A stretch of 64,000 bases of DNA. Origin: Xanthobacter tagetidis (GTDB taxonomy: Bacteria > Pseudomonadota > Alphaproteobacteria > Rhizobiales > Xanthobacteraceae). The notes under the pieces are model-generated. The model was not told the origin of the DNA, did no database searches, and saw nothing but the letters and a program-made list of their open reading frames with translations. Positions 37,947-46,971 of this stretch are shown here, piece after piece. The stretch spans positions 124,001-188,000 of the forward strand of contig NZ_RCTF01000009.1 in assembly GCF_003667445.1 (NCBI RefSeq), given 5' to 3'. How positions within the stretch are numbered: position 1 is the first letter of the stretch; each line of letters starts with the position of its first letter. The position numbers were made by a program, and so were the translations under genes.

Positions 37947-38750
37947 ATGGGGCGGAACAGTTTTGGCCTAAGGCGCCGCGGCGCCGCATTGGGGCTGGTC
38001 GCTGCGTTCGCCATCGGCCTGCTGGCGACGCTGGCCGCCGGGGCTGCCGCCGCGGCGCCTGCCCGCATCATCCTGCTGCGCCACGGCGAGAAGCAGAATG
38101 CCTGGAAGCTGTGCCCGGTGGGCGTCCAGCGCTCCCAGGCGCTGAAGGCGCAGCATCTGGGCAAGGGCGCCGCCGACAGCCTGTTCCGCCCGGGCGAGAC
38201 GCCCAAGGCGTTCTTCGCCATCACGCTCCACACGCTTGAGCTCATCACCCCGGCGGCGACCTCGTGGGGGCAGCCGGTCATCACCTATTCGGTGCTGCCC
38301 GAGGGCTCGCCTGCCGACTTCCGGGAGCAGCTCAACGTTCAGACGCGCAAGGCGGCGCAGGACCTGCTCAACGACCCGCGCTGGGACGGGTCGACGGTGG
38401 TGGTCGCGTGGGAGCATGACCACATCGCCAAGGTCGTGCCCCCCGCCAAGGCGGGCAAGATGCCTGGTCCTGTGCCGGTGACGCTCTACGACCTCCTCGG
38501 CCTCGCGAAGTTCAAGGACGCCCCGGCCAACTGGCCGGACGAGACCTACGACTATTTCTGGATCATCGACTTCGACCCGGCGACCAAGGCGCCGGCTTCA
38601 TTCCGGATGGAGAAGCAGGTGTTCAGCGGCGCCTTCGCCGGCGTGCCGCAGAACGACTGGGGGGCCCCCAACGGACTGACGCCCGCCAGCAAGTGCCAGA
38701 TGCCCAAGCCGAAAAAGAAGGCGGACAGGAAGGCCGGCGGCACGCAGTGA
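37947..38750 (+). CDS. Exported histidine-phosphatase-superfamily-like protein
   Basis: A 267-aa protein. A basic n-region and long hydrophobic segment (GLVAAFAIGLLATLAAGAAA) form a signal peptide. LLRHGEKQN follows, the RHG catalytic motif of the histidine phosphatase superfamily. Later VVVAWEHDHI could supply the second catalytic His. The tail is Lys-rich (PKPKKKADRKAGG). A periplasmic phosphatase or phosphoglycerate-mutase-like fold is likely; substrate unknown. Confidence 0.7.
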   Translation: MGRNSFGLRRRGAALGLVAAFAIGLLATLAAGAAAAAPARIILLRHGEKQNAWKLCPVGVQRSQALKAQHLGKGAADSLFRPGETPKAFFAITLHTLELITPAATSWGQPVITYSVLPEGSPADFREQLNVQTRKAAQDLLNDPRWDGSTVVVAWEHDHIAKVVPPAKAGKMPGPVPVTLYDLLGLAKFKDAPANWPDETYDYFWIIDFDPATKAPASFRMEKQVFSGAFAGVPQNDWGAPNGLTPASKCQMPKPKKKADRKAGGTQ

Positions 38751-38759
38751 GCCGCCGGC

Positions 38760-39236
38760 TCAGCGGCCGGCCCAACGCCCGATGAGGTGATCGAGCGAGA
38801 TCGCCCCGGGCCCGCGCGCCACCACCAGCAGGAACAGCGCGGCCCAGGTGCCGTGCGTCGGCCAGGCGTCGGGATAGACGAACAGCTGGATCACCGCCGT
38901 CATGCCGAGCAGCGCCAAGGCCGAAAGCCGGCTGGCGAGGCCCAGCACCAGCAGAGCAGGAAAGACGTGCTCGGCGGCCGCCGCCAGGTGCGCCCCGATC
39001 GCCGGGTCGATCAGCGGCAGGCGGTATTCTTCCTGGAACAGGTAGACCGCATTCTCGGAAACGCGCCAGTTCGCATCGAGCTTGGTCTGGCCCGACTGCC
39101 AGAACACCGCCGCGGGGAACACCCGCGCGGCGAGGCCGAGGACGGCATAGGGGATATGTTCGCCCAGAAGGACGAGGCGGCGCAGCCGGCACAGCAAATG
39201 GAGTGCCGGACGATCGGCGATGGCATGGTCGGTCAT
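38760..39236 (-). CDS. DoxX family membrane protein of the bufferin operon
   Basis: A 158-aa protein with four transmembrane helices: DoxX family, VFPAAVFWQSGQTKLDANWR near the start and LLGMTAVIQLFVYPDAW later. In bufferin-type operons a DoxX protein is the fourth gene, with a probable membrane redox role. The start at 39236 overlaps the upstream gene by four bases. The frame continues further upstream inside the neighbour's antisense-free overlap, but only this start gives family sequence. Confidence 0.85.
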   Translation of the reverse strand: MTDHAIADRPALHLLCRLRRLVLLGEHIPYAVLGLAARVFPAAVFWQSGQTKLDANWRVSENAVYLFQEEYRLPLIDPAIGAHLAAAAEHVFPALLVLGLASRLSALALLGMTAVIQLFVYPDAWPTHGTWAALFLLVVARGPGAISLDHLIGRWAGR

Positions 39237-39994
39237 GGCTGGACCTCCGGGGCGCAGAAGGCGCCGGCCTGTGCCAGCGCCGCGAGGATGAGGGAAAGGT
39301 CGGCACCGGGCACGTCCAGCGCGGCCGCCGCGGCGGCAGCAGGGCCGACCTCCAGCGTTTCGAGGAAAGCGGCGGCGCCCGGCGGCAGCAGCACCGCGGA
39401 CACCTCCAAACCCGGCCGGGCGACGAGGATCTCCTGGCCGCTCCAGTCTTCCACCGCGGCCAGTTCCACGTGGCCGGTGTTCATGCGCCACAGCGTCAGA
39501 ACCGGCCATTGCGAGCGCAGCAGGAACGCCGCCGGATGGCGCCGTAGCGCGATCGCTCCCGATGCCAGCGCCGGCAGATGGTCGTGGGCCAGCGGCAGTG
39601 CGTCGGCGGCGTGGAAGGCCTCCAGCACCAGAGCCTCAAGGCGTGCCACATCCGGCAGATAGGGCAGCCCGGCGGCCGGCGGAAAGCCGGCGAGGAAATC
39701 AGCGAAGGGGCCGCCGAAGCGTGCCATCACCGGCCCGCGCGGCGGATGGGCGGCAATGAACAGGCGCGCCGTGGCGCGGAAGAATTCGTCGCCGACGATA
39801 GCCGCGACGGCCGGATACTTCGCTTCGAGCGCGCCGATCAGCGAGGCCACCACATTGTTGCGGTAGACCGAAAAGCGCCGTTCCGGCCGCTCGCCTGCGG
39901 GGCAGCGGATGAAGCCGGGCACCGGCTGCCCGGCGTCGAGGCAGGCGGCAGCGAAGGCGGCGTCGGCCGGCGCGGGGAGGACAGGGGTCGCCAT
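39233..39994 (-). CDS. DUF2063 family RiPP partner protein (BufC/HvfC type)
   Basis: About 253 aa from the ATG at 39994, preceded by GAGG; a second ATG at 40006 overlaps the upstream stop. It belongs to the DUF2063 family: RFSVYRNNVVASLIGALEAKYPAVAAIVGDEFF with the YRNN core, then FLADFP-like GFPPAAGLPYLPDVARLEALVLEAFHA. It provides the recognition partner that presents the precursor peptide to the MNIO enzyme. It follows bufB and precedes doxX in a tight operon. Confidence 0.88.
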   Translation of the reverse strand: MATPVLPAPADAAFAAACLDAGQPVPGFIRCPAGERPERRFSVYRNNVVASLIGALEAKYPAVAAIVGDEFFRATARLFIAAHPPRGPVMARFGGPFADFLAGFPPAAGLPYLPDVARLEALVLEAFHAADALPLAHDHLPALASGAIALRRHPAAFLLRSQWPVLTLWRMNTGHVELAAVEDWSGQEILVARPGLEVSAVLLPPGAAAFLETLEVGPAAAAAAALDVPGADLSLILAALAQAGAFCAPEVQP

Positions 39995-40002
39995 GGCGCG
40001 CC

Positions 40003-40854
40003 TCATGCCGCGATGCGGCGGGCAGAATCGAGAAGGCGCCCGGCGCGCTCCGCCTCGGCGCGCAGCACCGGCCATGCAGGCACGTCATTGTCCCACTCGA
40101 CGAGGCTCGGCACCGGCCCGATGCGCCGGATGACCTCGGCGAACAGCGCCCACACCGGGTCCGCCACCGGCGCACCGTGATCGTCGATCAGCAGAGGCGT
40201 TTGCGCGCCGTCCTCGGCTTCAGCGTGGCCGCCGAGATGGATTTCGCCCACGAGGTGGAGCGGAAAGGCATCGAGATAGGCCGTCGCGTCGGTGCCGTGG
40301 TTCACGGCCGAGACGAACACGTTGTTCACGTCCAGCAGCAGGCCGCAGCCGGTGCGGCGGGCGATCTCGTTCAGGAATTCGGCCTCGGGGATCGTGCTCT
40401 CGGCAAAGGTCACGTAGGTGGCCGGGTTCTCCAGCAGAAGCCGCCGGCCGAGCGCCTCCTGAACCTCGGCCACGTGCTGCGCCACCACCGCGAGGCGCGC
40501 CTCGGTGTAGGGCAAGGGCAGAAGGTCGTTGAGATAGACCCCGTCATGGGTCGCCCAGGCGAGATGCTCGGAGAAGCTCTCCGGCTGGTACCGGTCGCAC
40601 ACCGCCTTGACCCGCGCGAGGTGCTCCGTATCGAGCGGCGCGAGACCGCCGATGCCGAGCCCGACGCCGTGGACCGAGAGCGCATAGTCCGCGCGCAGGG
40701 CCGCAAGCTGGGCGTGGGGCAGCCCGCCGGCGCCCATATAATTCTCCGCATGCACCTCGAAAAAGGCGAGCGGCTGCCGCGCCGCGGCGATCTCGGCGAA
40801 ATGCTGCGGCTTGAAGCCGACGCCGGCGCCGGCCGGCAGGGACGTCCTGGTCAT
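40003..40854 (-). CDS. Multinuclear non-heme iron oxidase, MNIO/DUF692 (BufB/HvfB type)
   Basis: About 283 aa (ATG at 40857 or 40854, after GGAGGGA). TIM-barrel oxidative enzyme of the DUF692 family that modifies cysteines of RiPP precursors, for bufferins into thiooxazoles. Family motifs: [75 protein letters not shown] and EIHLGGHAE, with His/Glu/Asp iron ligands. Encoded directly downstream of the DUF2282 precursor. Confidence 0.92.
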   Translation of the reverse strand: MTRTSLPAGAGVGFKPQHFAEIAAARQPLAFFEVHAENYMGAGGLPHAQLAALRADYALSVHGVGLGIGGLAPLDTEHLARVKAVCDRYQPESFSEHLAWATHDGVYLNDLLPLPYTEARLAVVAQHVAEVQEALGRRLLLENPATYVTFAESTIPEAEFLNEIARRTGCGLLLDVNNVFVSAVNHGTDATAYLDAFPLHLVGEIHLGGHAEAEDGAQTPLLIDDHGAPVADPVWALFAEVIRRIGPVPSLVEWDNDVPAWPVLRAEAERAGRLLDSARRIAA

Positions 40855-40907
40855 CATTCCCTCCGAAAGCGAGGGGCGGGAGCGCCGCGGCGCCCCCGCC
40901 GCGTGCG

Positions 40908-41186
40908 TCAGGACTTGATGGGCATGAGCGAGCCCATGCCGGACGGCGTCTTCATGGTCATGCAGGTGCCCTTGGGCACGAGCTTCCAGGCGTTGCCCTG
41001 ATAGTCCACCTTGGAGGTGCCGGCGCAGGTGGTGCCGGGGCCGGCGGCGCAGTCGTTCTGGCCCTTGAGGGCGACGCCGAAGCACTTCTCCTTGCCGGCA
41101 TTGGCGTCCTGCGCGAACGCCGGCGTGGCGGCGCCGAGCGCGACGGCGAGGGCACCGAGAACGGCGAGGTCGAGGGCGGTCTTCAT
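40908..41186 (-). CDS. DUF2282 bufferin-type precursor peptide (BufA1)
   Basis: A 92-aa RiPP precursor with a Sec signal peptide ([20 protein letters not shown]). The core has four cysteines at about C35, C46, C54 and C75. They lie in [18 protein letters not shown] and PKGTC, the DUF2282 pattern. Such peptides are exported, carry MNIO-modified cysteines and bind copper to protect the periplasm. Expression should depend on the promoter at 41239-41264. First gene of the four-gene minus-strand operon. Confidence 0.9.
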   Translation of the reverse strand: MKTALDLAVLGALAVALGAATPAFAQDANAGKEKCFGVALKGQNDCAAGPGTTCAGTSKVDYQGNAWKLVPKGTCMTMKTPSGMGSLMPIKS

Positions 41187-41238
41187 GGCTGGTCTCCGTT
41201 GCGGATCGGCCGACCGAGGGGGCGGCCATGACGGGGAG

Positions 41239-41264
41239 TTCGCCGATCGCCGGCGCGTCGTTAC
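41239..41264 (-). promoter_or_regulatory. Predicted SigF-type promoter of the bufferin operon
   Basis: On the minus strand GTAACG (41264-41259) is separated by exactly 16 bp from CGAA (41242-41239), 52 bp before the precursor ATG. The same hexamer, spacing and tetramer occur on the other strand before the sigma gene. It matches what I recall of the Caulobacter SigF consensus. Confidence 0.75.
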
Positions 41265-41333
41265 GCCGCTCACGCGTTCGTGTGAGGCGCCGGTCACGAG
41301 GCCGTGATCAGGTGCGGAATCTTCGTGAGGCGC

Positions 41334-41359
41334 GTAACGAAGGCGCCCCGTCGCGCGAA
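41334..41359 (+). promoter_or_regulatory. Predicted SigF-type autoregulatory promoter of the ECF sigma gene
   Basis: GTAACG (41334-41339), 16-bp spacer, CGAA (41356-41359), then 26 bp to the sigma-factor ATG. It is identical in both elements and spacing to the divergent promoter of the bufferin operon. This implies positive autoregulation by the encoded ECF factor. Confidence 0.75.
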
Positions 41360-41385
41360 GACGTCAGACGTAGACTCAAGGCTCC

Positions 41386-41928
41386 ATGAACGAGACCTGG
41401 ACGATGCTTATGCGGTCCGCCCTCGACGGGGACGGTGCCGCCTATCGCGAACTGCTGAGCGCACTTGCCCCCGCGCTCAGGGCGTTCGCGCGCCGGATTC
41501 TGCTCGCCGCGGGGCGGGATGCGGGCGATGCGGAGGACGTGGTTCAGGAGACGCTGCTGGCGCTCCACCTCAAGCGCCAGACCTGGGACCCGGCGACGCC
41601 TCTCGCGCCCTGGATCTGGGCCATCGCCCGGCACAAGGCGGTGGATGTCCTGCGTCGCTCGGGCCGGCGCGCCGAGGTGCCGATCGACGGCCTGGAAGAT
41701 TTCCTGGCCGATGCCGAAGCCGAGGCCGAGCCGGAGGCGCTCTCAAGCCGCGATGCCGGCCGCATGGTCGCCAGCCTCAACGGCCGCGAGCGCGACGTGG
41801 TGGAGGCGGTGTGCCTGTCGGGGGCGAGTGTGAAGGAAACCGGTGCCCGGCTCGCCATGAGCGAGGGGGCGGTGCGGGTGGCTCTGCACCGGGCGCTGAA
41901 GCGCCTCGCCGCGGCCCACGGAGGTTGA
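41386..41928 (+). CDS. ECF sigma factor (SigF-like)
   Basis: A 180-aa ECF sigma factor. Region 2 covers about residues 20-85 (AEDVVQETLLALHLKRQTWDP...PWIWAIARHKAVDVLRR). Region 4 covers about 125-175 (LNGREREVVEAV, GASVKETGARLAMSEGAVRVALHRALKRLA, helix-turn-helix). It should drive its own gene and the divergent bufferin operon from matching promoters. The next gene, 4 bp downstream, encodes its NrsF-type anti-sigma factor. Probable signals are copper, chromate or sulfur stress by analogy with Caulobacter SigF. Confidence 0.92.
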   Translation: MNETWTMLMRSALDGDGAAYRELLSALAPALRAFARRILLAAGRDAGDAEDVVQETLLALHLKRQTWDPATPLAPWIWAIARHKAVDVLRRSGRRAEVPIDGLEDFLADAEAEAEPEALSSRDAGRMVASLNGRERDVVEAVCLSGASVKETGARLAMSEGAVRVALHRALKRLAAAHGG

Positions 41929-41932
41929 AGCC

Positions 41933-42604
41933 ATGACACCTGTTTCCGCCGAGCGCGAGCGCGCGGACACCGAGGCGCTGATCGCGCTCATCGCCGCCGA
42001 CGCCGCTCCGCGCGGCCCCTCGCTGCGCGCCAGCCTGCTGCTGGCGCTCGGCGCGGCCGTGCTGGTGGCTGCGGGCGTCATGCAATGGGCGCTCGGCATG
42101 CGGGGCGATGCTGCCGCCGCCTTCCTGTCCTCGGCACGCTTCGTCTTCAAGTTCGCGGTTACGGCGGCGCTTGCCGTGGCGGCGGCCCACCTCGCGCTCG
42201 CCATGAGCCGGCCGGGCGCGCGCGTCGCCGGTGCGGCGGCGTGGCTCGCCGTTCCCGCTCTCCTCATCGCGGGGGCGGTGGCGCTGGAGCTGCTTGCGGT
42301 GCCCGAGCCGGCCTGGAGTGCGCGGATGGTGGGCAGCAACTGGCTGGTGTGCCTGACCTATGGCCCGCTGATCTCGCTCGGTCCGCTGGGACTGCTGCTG
42401 CTCGCTTTGCGGCGCGGCGCCCCCGCCGTGCCCTGGCGGGCCGGCCTGGCGGCGGGGCTCGCCGCGGGCGGCATCGGCACCTTCTTCTATGCCGCGCACT
42501 GCCCGGACGATTCCCCGCTGTTCGTGGCCGTCTGGTATTCGCTGGTGGTGGCGATAATGGGCGCGCTCGGTGCGCTGATCGGCAGCCGCGTGCTGCGCTG
42601 GTAG
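41933..42604 (+). CDS. NrsF/DUF1109 membrane anti-sigma factor
   Basis: A 223-aa protein with a cytoplasmic N terminus (about 45 residues, with ERERADTEALIALIAADA) followed by six hydrophobic helices. This is the DUF1109 (NrsF) layout. Two conserved cysteines expected near the periplasmic face appear in SNWLVCLTYGPL and YAAHCPDDSPLF. NrsF holds SigF inactive at the membrane until metal or redox stress acts on these cysteines. It is cotranscribed with the sigma gene. Confidence 0.9.
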   Translation: MTPVSAERERADTEALIALIAADAAPRGPSLRASLLLALGAAVLVAAGVMQWALGMRGDAAAAFLSSARFVFKFAVTAALAVAAAHLALAMSRPGARVAGAAAWLAVPALLIAGAVALELLAVPEPAWSARMVGSNWLVCLTYGPLISLGPLGLLLLALRRGAPAVPWRAGLAAGLAAGGIGTFFYAAHCPDDSPLFVAVWYSLVVAIMGALGALIGSRVLRW

Positions 42605-42613
42605 CGCGCCGCA

Positions 42614-43507
42614 TCAGGCGCCGGGCTTGGCGCCGCCGCGTACCAAGGCCAGCAGCGCCTGCTCGGCCTTCGACTGGTAGCGGTCCGCATGACGCAGGAC
42701 GTAGAATCGCCGTTGGGGGAAGGTGAGGGGGATCTGCCTGAGCGCCCCGGCCGCGAGGCCCGCCGCGGCGGCGAGTTCCGAGATCACGGTCGCCCCCGCG
42801 CCGGCCGCCACCGCGCTGATGACCGCCTCGTTCGACGGCAGCTTCAGCGCCACCTTCAGCAGCGCCGGATCGATGCCGTGGGCCGCGAGCCCCTCCTCGA
42901 ACACCTGCCGCGTGCCCGAGCCCTCCTCGCGCAGCACGAACGGCACGTCGAGAATGTACTGTGCCCGCACCTGGCCGTGGCCGAACGGGTGGTCGCGCGC
43001 CACCACCATCACCAGCCGGTCGCCGGGCACGGCGATCTTGGCGAGCAGCAGCGCATCGACCGCGCCCTCGACGAAGCCAAGGTCGGCCTCGCCCTCGGTG
43101 ACGGCCGCCGTCACTTGCGTGCTGTTGCCGATGGCCACTTCGAGCGCGATCTCGGGATAGAGCGCATGGAAGCGGTGGAGCAGGGGGCCGAGCCAGTAAT
43201 TGGCGATGGTCTGGCTGGCGTGGAGCCGCAGCCGTCCGCGCCGCAGGCCCGAGACGTCGGCGAGCACGGTTTCCGCCACCGTTACCCGGTCGAGGATGGC
43301 GCGCGCCTCCGGCAGGAAGGCGCGCCCCGCGGCGGTCAGCTCGATGCGCCGCCCGACCCGGTGGAACAGCGGCACGCCGCAGGTCGCCTCCAGCGCCGCC
43401 ACCGAGGCGGACACGGCCGACTGCGTCATGTGGAGGCGCTGGGCGGCACGGGTCATGTGCAGCAGGTCGGCGACGGTCGCGAAGACCCGCAATTGCTCCA
43501 GCGTCAT
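42614..43507 (-). CDS. LysR-family regulator (YeiE-like)
   Basis: A 297-aa LysR regulator starting at the ATG at 43507 (a GTG precedes it). The winged helix is TLEQLRVFATVADLLHMTRA followed by LHMTQSAVSASVAALEATCG. The effector domain begins HASQTIANYWLGPLLHRFHAL and continues VAIGNSTQVTAAVTEGEADLGFVEG, resembling E. coli YeiE and the CysB/Cbl group. YeiE is next to yeiH in enterobacteria; here the genes are tandem with a 12-bp gap, so it probably controls YeiH in response to sulfite or another sulfur signal. Confidence 0.85.
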   Translation of the reverse strand: MTLEQLRVFATVADLLHMTRAAQRLHMTQSAVSASVAALEATCGVPLFHRVGRRIELTAAGRAFLPEARAILDRVTVAETVLADVSGLRRGRLRLHASQTIANYWLGPLLHRFHALYPEIALEVAIGNSTQVTAAVTEGEADLGFVEGAVDALLLAKIAVPGDRLVMVVARDHPFGHGQVRAQYILDVPFVLREEGSGTRQVFEEGLAAHGIDPALLKVALKLPSNEAVISAVAAGAGATVISELAAAAGLAAGALRQIPLTFPQRRFYVLRHADRYQSKAEQALLALVRGGAKPGA

Positions 43508-43519
43508 CACCGCTTGGGA

Positions 43520-44584
43520 TCACCCCGTGAAGAAAGCCGCGATGAGGATAAAGCTCACAGCCGAGATGAAAAGCCACGCCGCCGCGCCGAGCGCAAGCGG
43601 GCGCAGGCCCTTCAGGCGCAGCTTGGCCACATCGGTCTCCAGCCCCATGGCGCCGAGCGCCACCGCCAGAAGGAAAGTGGTGGTGGTGACGATGGCGGGC
43701 CGCGCCTCGTCCGGCACGAGGCCGGCGCTGTTCACCAGCACCATGGCGATGAAGCCGAACACGAACCAGGGCAAAGGCACGCTGGCCGAATTGGCCGCGC
43801 CGCCGTCCCGGCGCGCCTGGCGCAAGGCGGCGAGGCCGAGGCCGATCACCAGCGGGCCGAGCAGCATCACGCGCGACAGCTTCGCCACGGTGCCGAACTC
43901 GCCGGCCGGCTGGCCGCCCTGGAATGCGGCGGCCACCACCTGCGCCACCTCGTGGATGGAGGCGCCGGTCCACAGGCCATAGGCGTGGGCGTCGAATCCG
44001 GTCAGCGGCAGAAGCACGGGCGCCAGCAGCATGGAGAGCGAGCCGAATACGGTGACGCAGGCCACCGCATAGGCGACATCCTCGTCAGCGGCCCGCGTCA
44101 CCGTATTGGTTGCGATCACCGCCGAGGCGCCGCAGATGGAGGTGCCGGCGGCGATCAGCTCCGCGAGCTTCGCCTCGACGCCCATCAGCCGGCCCATCCA
44201 GCGGGTCGCGAAGAAGGTGGCGAACAGCGTCGCGGCGATGATGGCGAAGCCGGTCGCCCCCACCATGCGGACCTGCGCGAAGGTGAGCTGGAGCCCCAGC
44301 AGAACGATGGCGAAGCGCAGGATGCGGCGCAGGCAGAACTTCACTCCCGCCTTCGCGGCAGGGGGCGTGCCGACGAGGTTGTGAAACGCCATGCCGATGA
44401 CGATGGCGATGACGAGCGGGCTCAGCGCAGACAGGCCCGGCAGAAGCCGCGCGAGATAGGCCGCGCCGGCTATGGCGATGCCCAGCAGAAGGCCGGGGAC
44501 GATGTTCGTGCCGTCGCGCCGGCCGAGCCGGTCGAGGGACAGCTTCTTGCGCGGGCTGGCGGGGATGAGGGTCGTTTCGGCCAT
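43520..44584 (-). CDS. yeiH: YeiH family putative sulfate exporter (UPF0324)
   Basis: A 354-aa polytopic inner-membrane protein with about ten helices. Signature blocks: [35 protein letters not shown], the loop [27 protein letters not shown] and [16 protein letters not shown]. The family is annotated as putative sulfate export. An AAGGAGC site precedes the ATG at 44584. The LysR gene follows in the same operon; a palindromic operator region lies upstream. Confidence 0.9.
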   Translation of the reverse strand: MAETTLIPASPRKKLSLDRLGRRDGTNIVPGLLLGIAIAGAAYLARLLPGLSALSPLVIAIVIGMAFHNLVGTPPAAKAGVKFCLRRILRFAIVLLGLQLTFAQVRMVGATGFAIIAATLFATFFATRWMGRLMGVEAKLAELIAAGTSICGASAVIATNTVTRAADEDVAYAVACVTVFGSLSMLLAPVLLPLTGFDAHAYGLWTGASIHEVAQVVAAAFQGGQPAGEFGTVAKLSRVMLLGPLVIGLGLAALRQARRDGGAANSASVPLPWFVFGFIAMVLVNSAGLVPDEARPAIVTTTTFLLAVALGAMGLETDVAKLRLKGLRPLALGAAAWLFISAVSFILIAAFFTG

Positions 44585-44620
44585 GGTCGGTGCTCCTTGG
44601 GGCCGGACCATCGCCGCAGC

Positions 44621-44658
44621 GAATCAATCAATCAATCGAGTTGTTTTTCTAAAAACAA
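44621..44658. promoter_or_regulatory. AT-rich operator region before yeiH: AATC tandem repeat and 18-bp palindrome
   Basis: Four tandem AATC units (44622-44637) are followed by the near-perfect palindrome TTGTTTTTCTAAAAACAA (44641-44658). It is AT-rich in a GC-rich neighbourhood, 37-74 bp upstream of the yeiH start codon. A LysR binding region plus promoter is the likeliest use. Confidence 0.5.
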
Positions 44659-44767
44659 TCATGATTATCGATTGATCGCGATCGCAGCCGCCGTGCACGT
44701 CCGGCGTCGGCACGAGGCAATCCATGCGCCGGACAGCGTGGCGCGTGCGCATGCGTGCCGCGTGCAG

Positions 44768-44788
44768 AACTGCATTCAGAATGCGGTT
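44768..44788. promoter_or_regulatory. 21-bp dyad, candidate GntR operator copy 1
   Basis: Half-sites AACTGCATTC and GAATGCGGTT surround a central A, with one mismatch in the dyad. It lies about 104 bp upstream of the GntR start. A related dyad occurs at 45759-45779, identical at 17 of 21 positions. Confidence 0.5.
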
Positions 44789-44891
44789 CATTCAGGCGCC
44801 ATCCGTCCGTTGATGAGCCGGCATCGCCGCGTTATGGCTTGAAGCGGTCGAGGACAGGCCGCTCTCGGCGGTCGCAGGCGAGGTGGCTTTG

Positions 44892-45713
44892 ATGGCGCGC
44901 GAGAACGGCGGGGCGGAGGGTCCATCCGACCGGGTGGGAACGATCTGCCGGGCGCTGCGCCGCGCCATCATCGAGCAGGCGCTGGAGCCCGGCACAAAGC
45001 TGCCCGAGGACGCGCTGGGCGAGCGCTTCGGCGTCAGCCGCACCATCGCCCGGCATGCGCTGGGGCAGCTCGCGGCGGAAGGACTGGTGGAGCTGCGCCG
45101 CAACCGCATCGCGGTGGTGGCGACCCCGTCCTGGCGCGAGGCACGCGATGCCTTCGACATCCGCATCGAGCTGGAGCGGCTCGTGGTCCGCCAGCTCGCC
45201 GGCCGGCTCACCAGGGATCAGGTGGCGCGCCTGAACGCGCATGTGGCGGCGGAGAAGGCGGCGCACGGCGGCCCAGATTCGGTCTCCATCCGCCTCGCCA
45301 CCGAATTTCATATCCTCCTGGCAGAGATGACACAGAGCCCGATCCTCATCCGCTATGTGAGCGAGATCGCCTATCGCTGCTGCCTGACCCTGTCGCTGTT
45401 CAGCCGCCCCCATTCCTCGGAATGCGCGGTGAGCGAGCACCGAGCGCTGATCGACGCATTGGTCGACGGCGACGAGGCGCGGGTGATGAGCTTGATGCAC
45501 GACCACCTCGAATCGGTGGCCAACCGGGCGCTCGTGCAGCACGCCAAGCCGCGCGGCCGCGACATCATGGACATCCTCGCCCCCTATGCGGGGGAGGGCC
45601 GCAGCCCGCCGGCCATGGCCGCGGTCCAGCCGGCGGCGGCGGGGCGGCCTGCGGCAGCGCCCGACGCCACGCCGCGGCGCGCCAAGCGTGCCTCCCGGCC
45701 GGGCGCCGGCTGA
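44892..45713 (+). CDS. GntR-family transcriptional regulator (FadR/FCD subgroup)
   Basis: A 273-aa regulator. The N-terminal winged helix-turn-helix is IEQALEPGTKLPEDALGERF then GVSRTIARHALGQLAAEGLVEL. The FCD effector domain has metal-ligand positions in TEFHILLAE, SEHRALIDAL and HDHLESVANRAL. The C-terminal tail is Ala/Pro/Arg-rich. The subgroup senses small carboxylates. A GAGGTGG site precedes the ATG at 44892. Dyads on both sides of the gene could be its operators. Confidence 0.88.
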   Translation: MARENGGAEGPSDRVGTICRALRRAIIEQALEPGTKLPEDALGERFGVSRTIARHALGQLAAEGLVELRRNRIAVVATPSWREARDAFDIRIELERLVVRQLAGRLTRDQVARLNAHVAAEKAAHGGPDSVSIRLATEFHILLAEMTQSPILIRYVSEIAYRCCLTLSLFSRPHSSECAVSEHRALIDALVDGDEARVMSLMHDHLESVANRALVQHAKPRGRDIMDILAPYAGEGRSPPAMAAVQPAAAGRPAAAPDATPRRAKRASRPGAG

Positions 45714-45758
45714 CCGCATGCGCCGACTGCATGCGGGACGGGGCACCGATCCGCTCCA

Positions 45759-45779
45759 AACTGCATGCAAAATACAGTT
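45759..45779. promoter_or_regulatory. 21-bp dyad, candidate GntR operator copy 2
   Basis: Half-sites AACTGCATGC and AATACAGTT match copy 1 at 17 of 21 positions. It lies in the short convergent interval between the GntR and luciferase-like genes, where an operator would not be expected, so its role is open. Confidence 0.45.
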
Positions 45780-45793
45780 CCGGCAGCCGCCGC

Positions 45794-46810
45794 TCAGCCT
45801 GCGGCGAGGGCGGCTTCCGCCGCACCCGAATTCAGCCCCAGCGAGCCGATGATCTCGAACGAGCGCAGCCGCTCGGCATGGTCGTAGACATCCGAGACGA
45901 TCATCACCTCGTCGACGCCGGTCTCCGCGATGAATGCCGAGATGCCGGCGCGCACCGTCTCCGGGCCGCCCACCACCGAGCGCGCGAGCTTGCGCCGGGC
46001 CTGGATCTTCTCCATGGGCGTCCAATAGGTCTCGATGTCGTCGATGGGCGGCTTGCTCAGGCCGCGCGCGCCGCGGAACTGGTCCGCCGCGCTCATCTGC
46101 TGGGTGGTGGCGAGGCGGCGCGCCTTCTCGTCGGTTTCCGCCGCAATCACGTTGAGGCCCGCCATGGCATAGGGCCGGGAGAGCACGGCCGAGGGCTGGA
46201 AGCGCTCCCGATAGACCGCGAGCGCGTCCAGGAGCTGGTCGGGTGCGAAGTGCGAGGCGAAGGCGTAGGGCAGGCCGAGGATCGCCGCCAGCTGCGCCCC
46301 GTAGGTGCTCGAACCGAGGATCCAGAGCGGCACCTGCGTCCCCGCAGCCGGCACCGCCTGGATGCGCCGGTCGGCGGCCTCCGGAGAGAGATAGGCCTGC
46401 AGCTCCAGCACGTCCTGGGGAAAGGCGTCGGCGGCCTCATAGGTACGCCGCAGGGCGCGCAGGGTCTCGCCGTCGGTTCCCGGCGCCCGGCCGAGCCCGA
46501 GGTCGATGCGGCCGGGGAACAGCCGTTCCAGGGTGCCGAACTGCTCGGCGATCACCAGCGGCGAATGGTTCGGCAGCATGATCCCGCCGGCGCCCACGCG
46601 GATGGTGCGGGTTCCGGCGGCGATATGGCCGACCACCACCGCCGTCGCGGCGCTGGCGATGCCCGCCATGTTGTGGTGCTCGGCCACCCAGAAGCGGGTG
46701 TAGCCCCATTGCTCCGCATGGGCGGCGAGGTCGCGCGCGTTGAGCAGCGCGCCGCGCGCGTCGGTGTCCTGGGTGATGCGCACCAGATCGAGAATGGAGA
46801 GGGAGGCCAT
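45794..46810 (-). CDS. Luciferase-like (LLM class) flavin-dependent oxidoreductase
   Basis: A 338-aa flavin-dependent enzyme of the bacterial luciferase superfamily, MsnO8-type branch. Visible pieces are [70 protein letters not shown] and [17 protein letters not shown]. Substrate unknown. It converges with the GntR gene, and its own promoter lies in the space before the tRNA-Lys gene. Adjacent to the island insertion point but outside it. Confidence 0.88.
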   Translation of the reverse strand: MASLSILDLVRITQDTDARGALLNARDLAAHAEQWGYTRFWVAEHHNMAGIASAATAVVVGHIAAGTRTIRVGAGGIMLPNHSPLVIAEQFGTLERLFPGRIDLGLGRAPGTDGETLRALRRTYEAADAFPQDVLELQAYLSPEAADRRIQAVPAAGTQVPLWILGSSTYGAQLAAILGLPYAFASHFAPDQLLDALAVYRERFQPSAVLSRPYAMAGLNVIAAETDEKARRLATTQQMSAADQFRGARGLSKPPIDDIETYWTPMEKIQARRKLARSVVGGPETVRAGISAFIAETGVDEVMIVSDVYDHAERLRSFEIIGSLGLNSGAAEAALAAG

Positions 46811-46971
46811 GAGAAGGGTTCCGGAATCTGTCCACAGCCGCGCCGCCCCCGGCCGCGACCTTCCCCATCATATGGTGCGCGTTTGCGGCGGCGCGATGGG
46901 GGAGGGCACGTCGATCCGTCCGCCCAGCCTTGACGCTGCCCTCCCGGCAGCCTAACCACGCTTGCCCAAGT

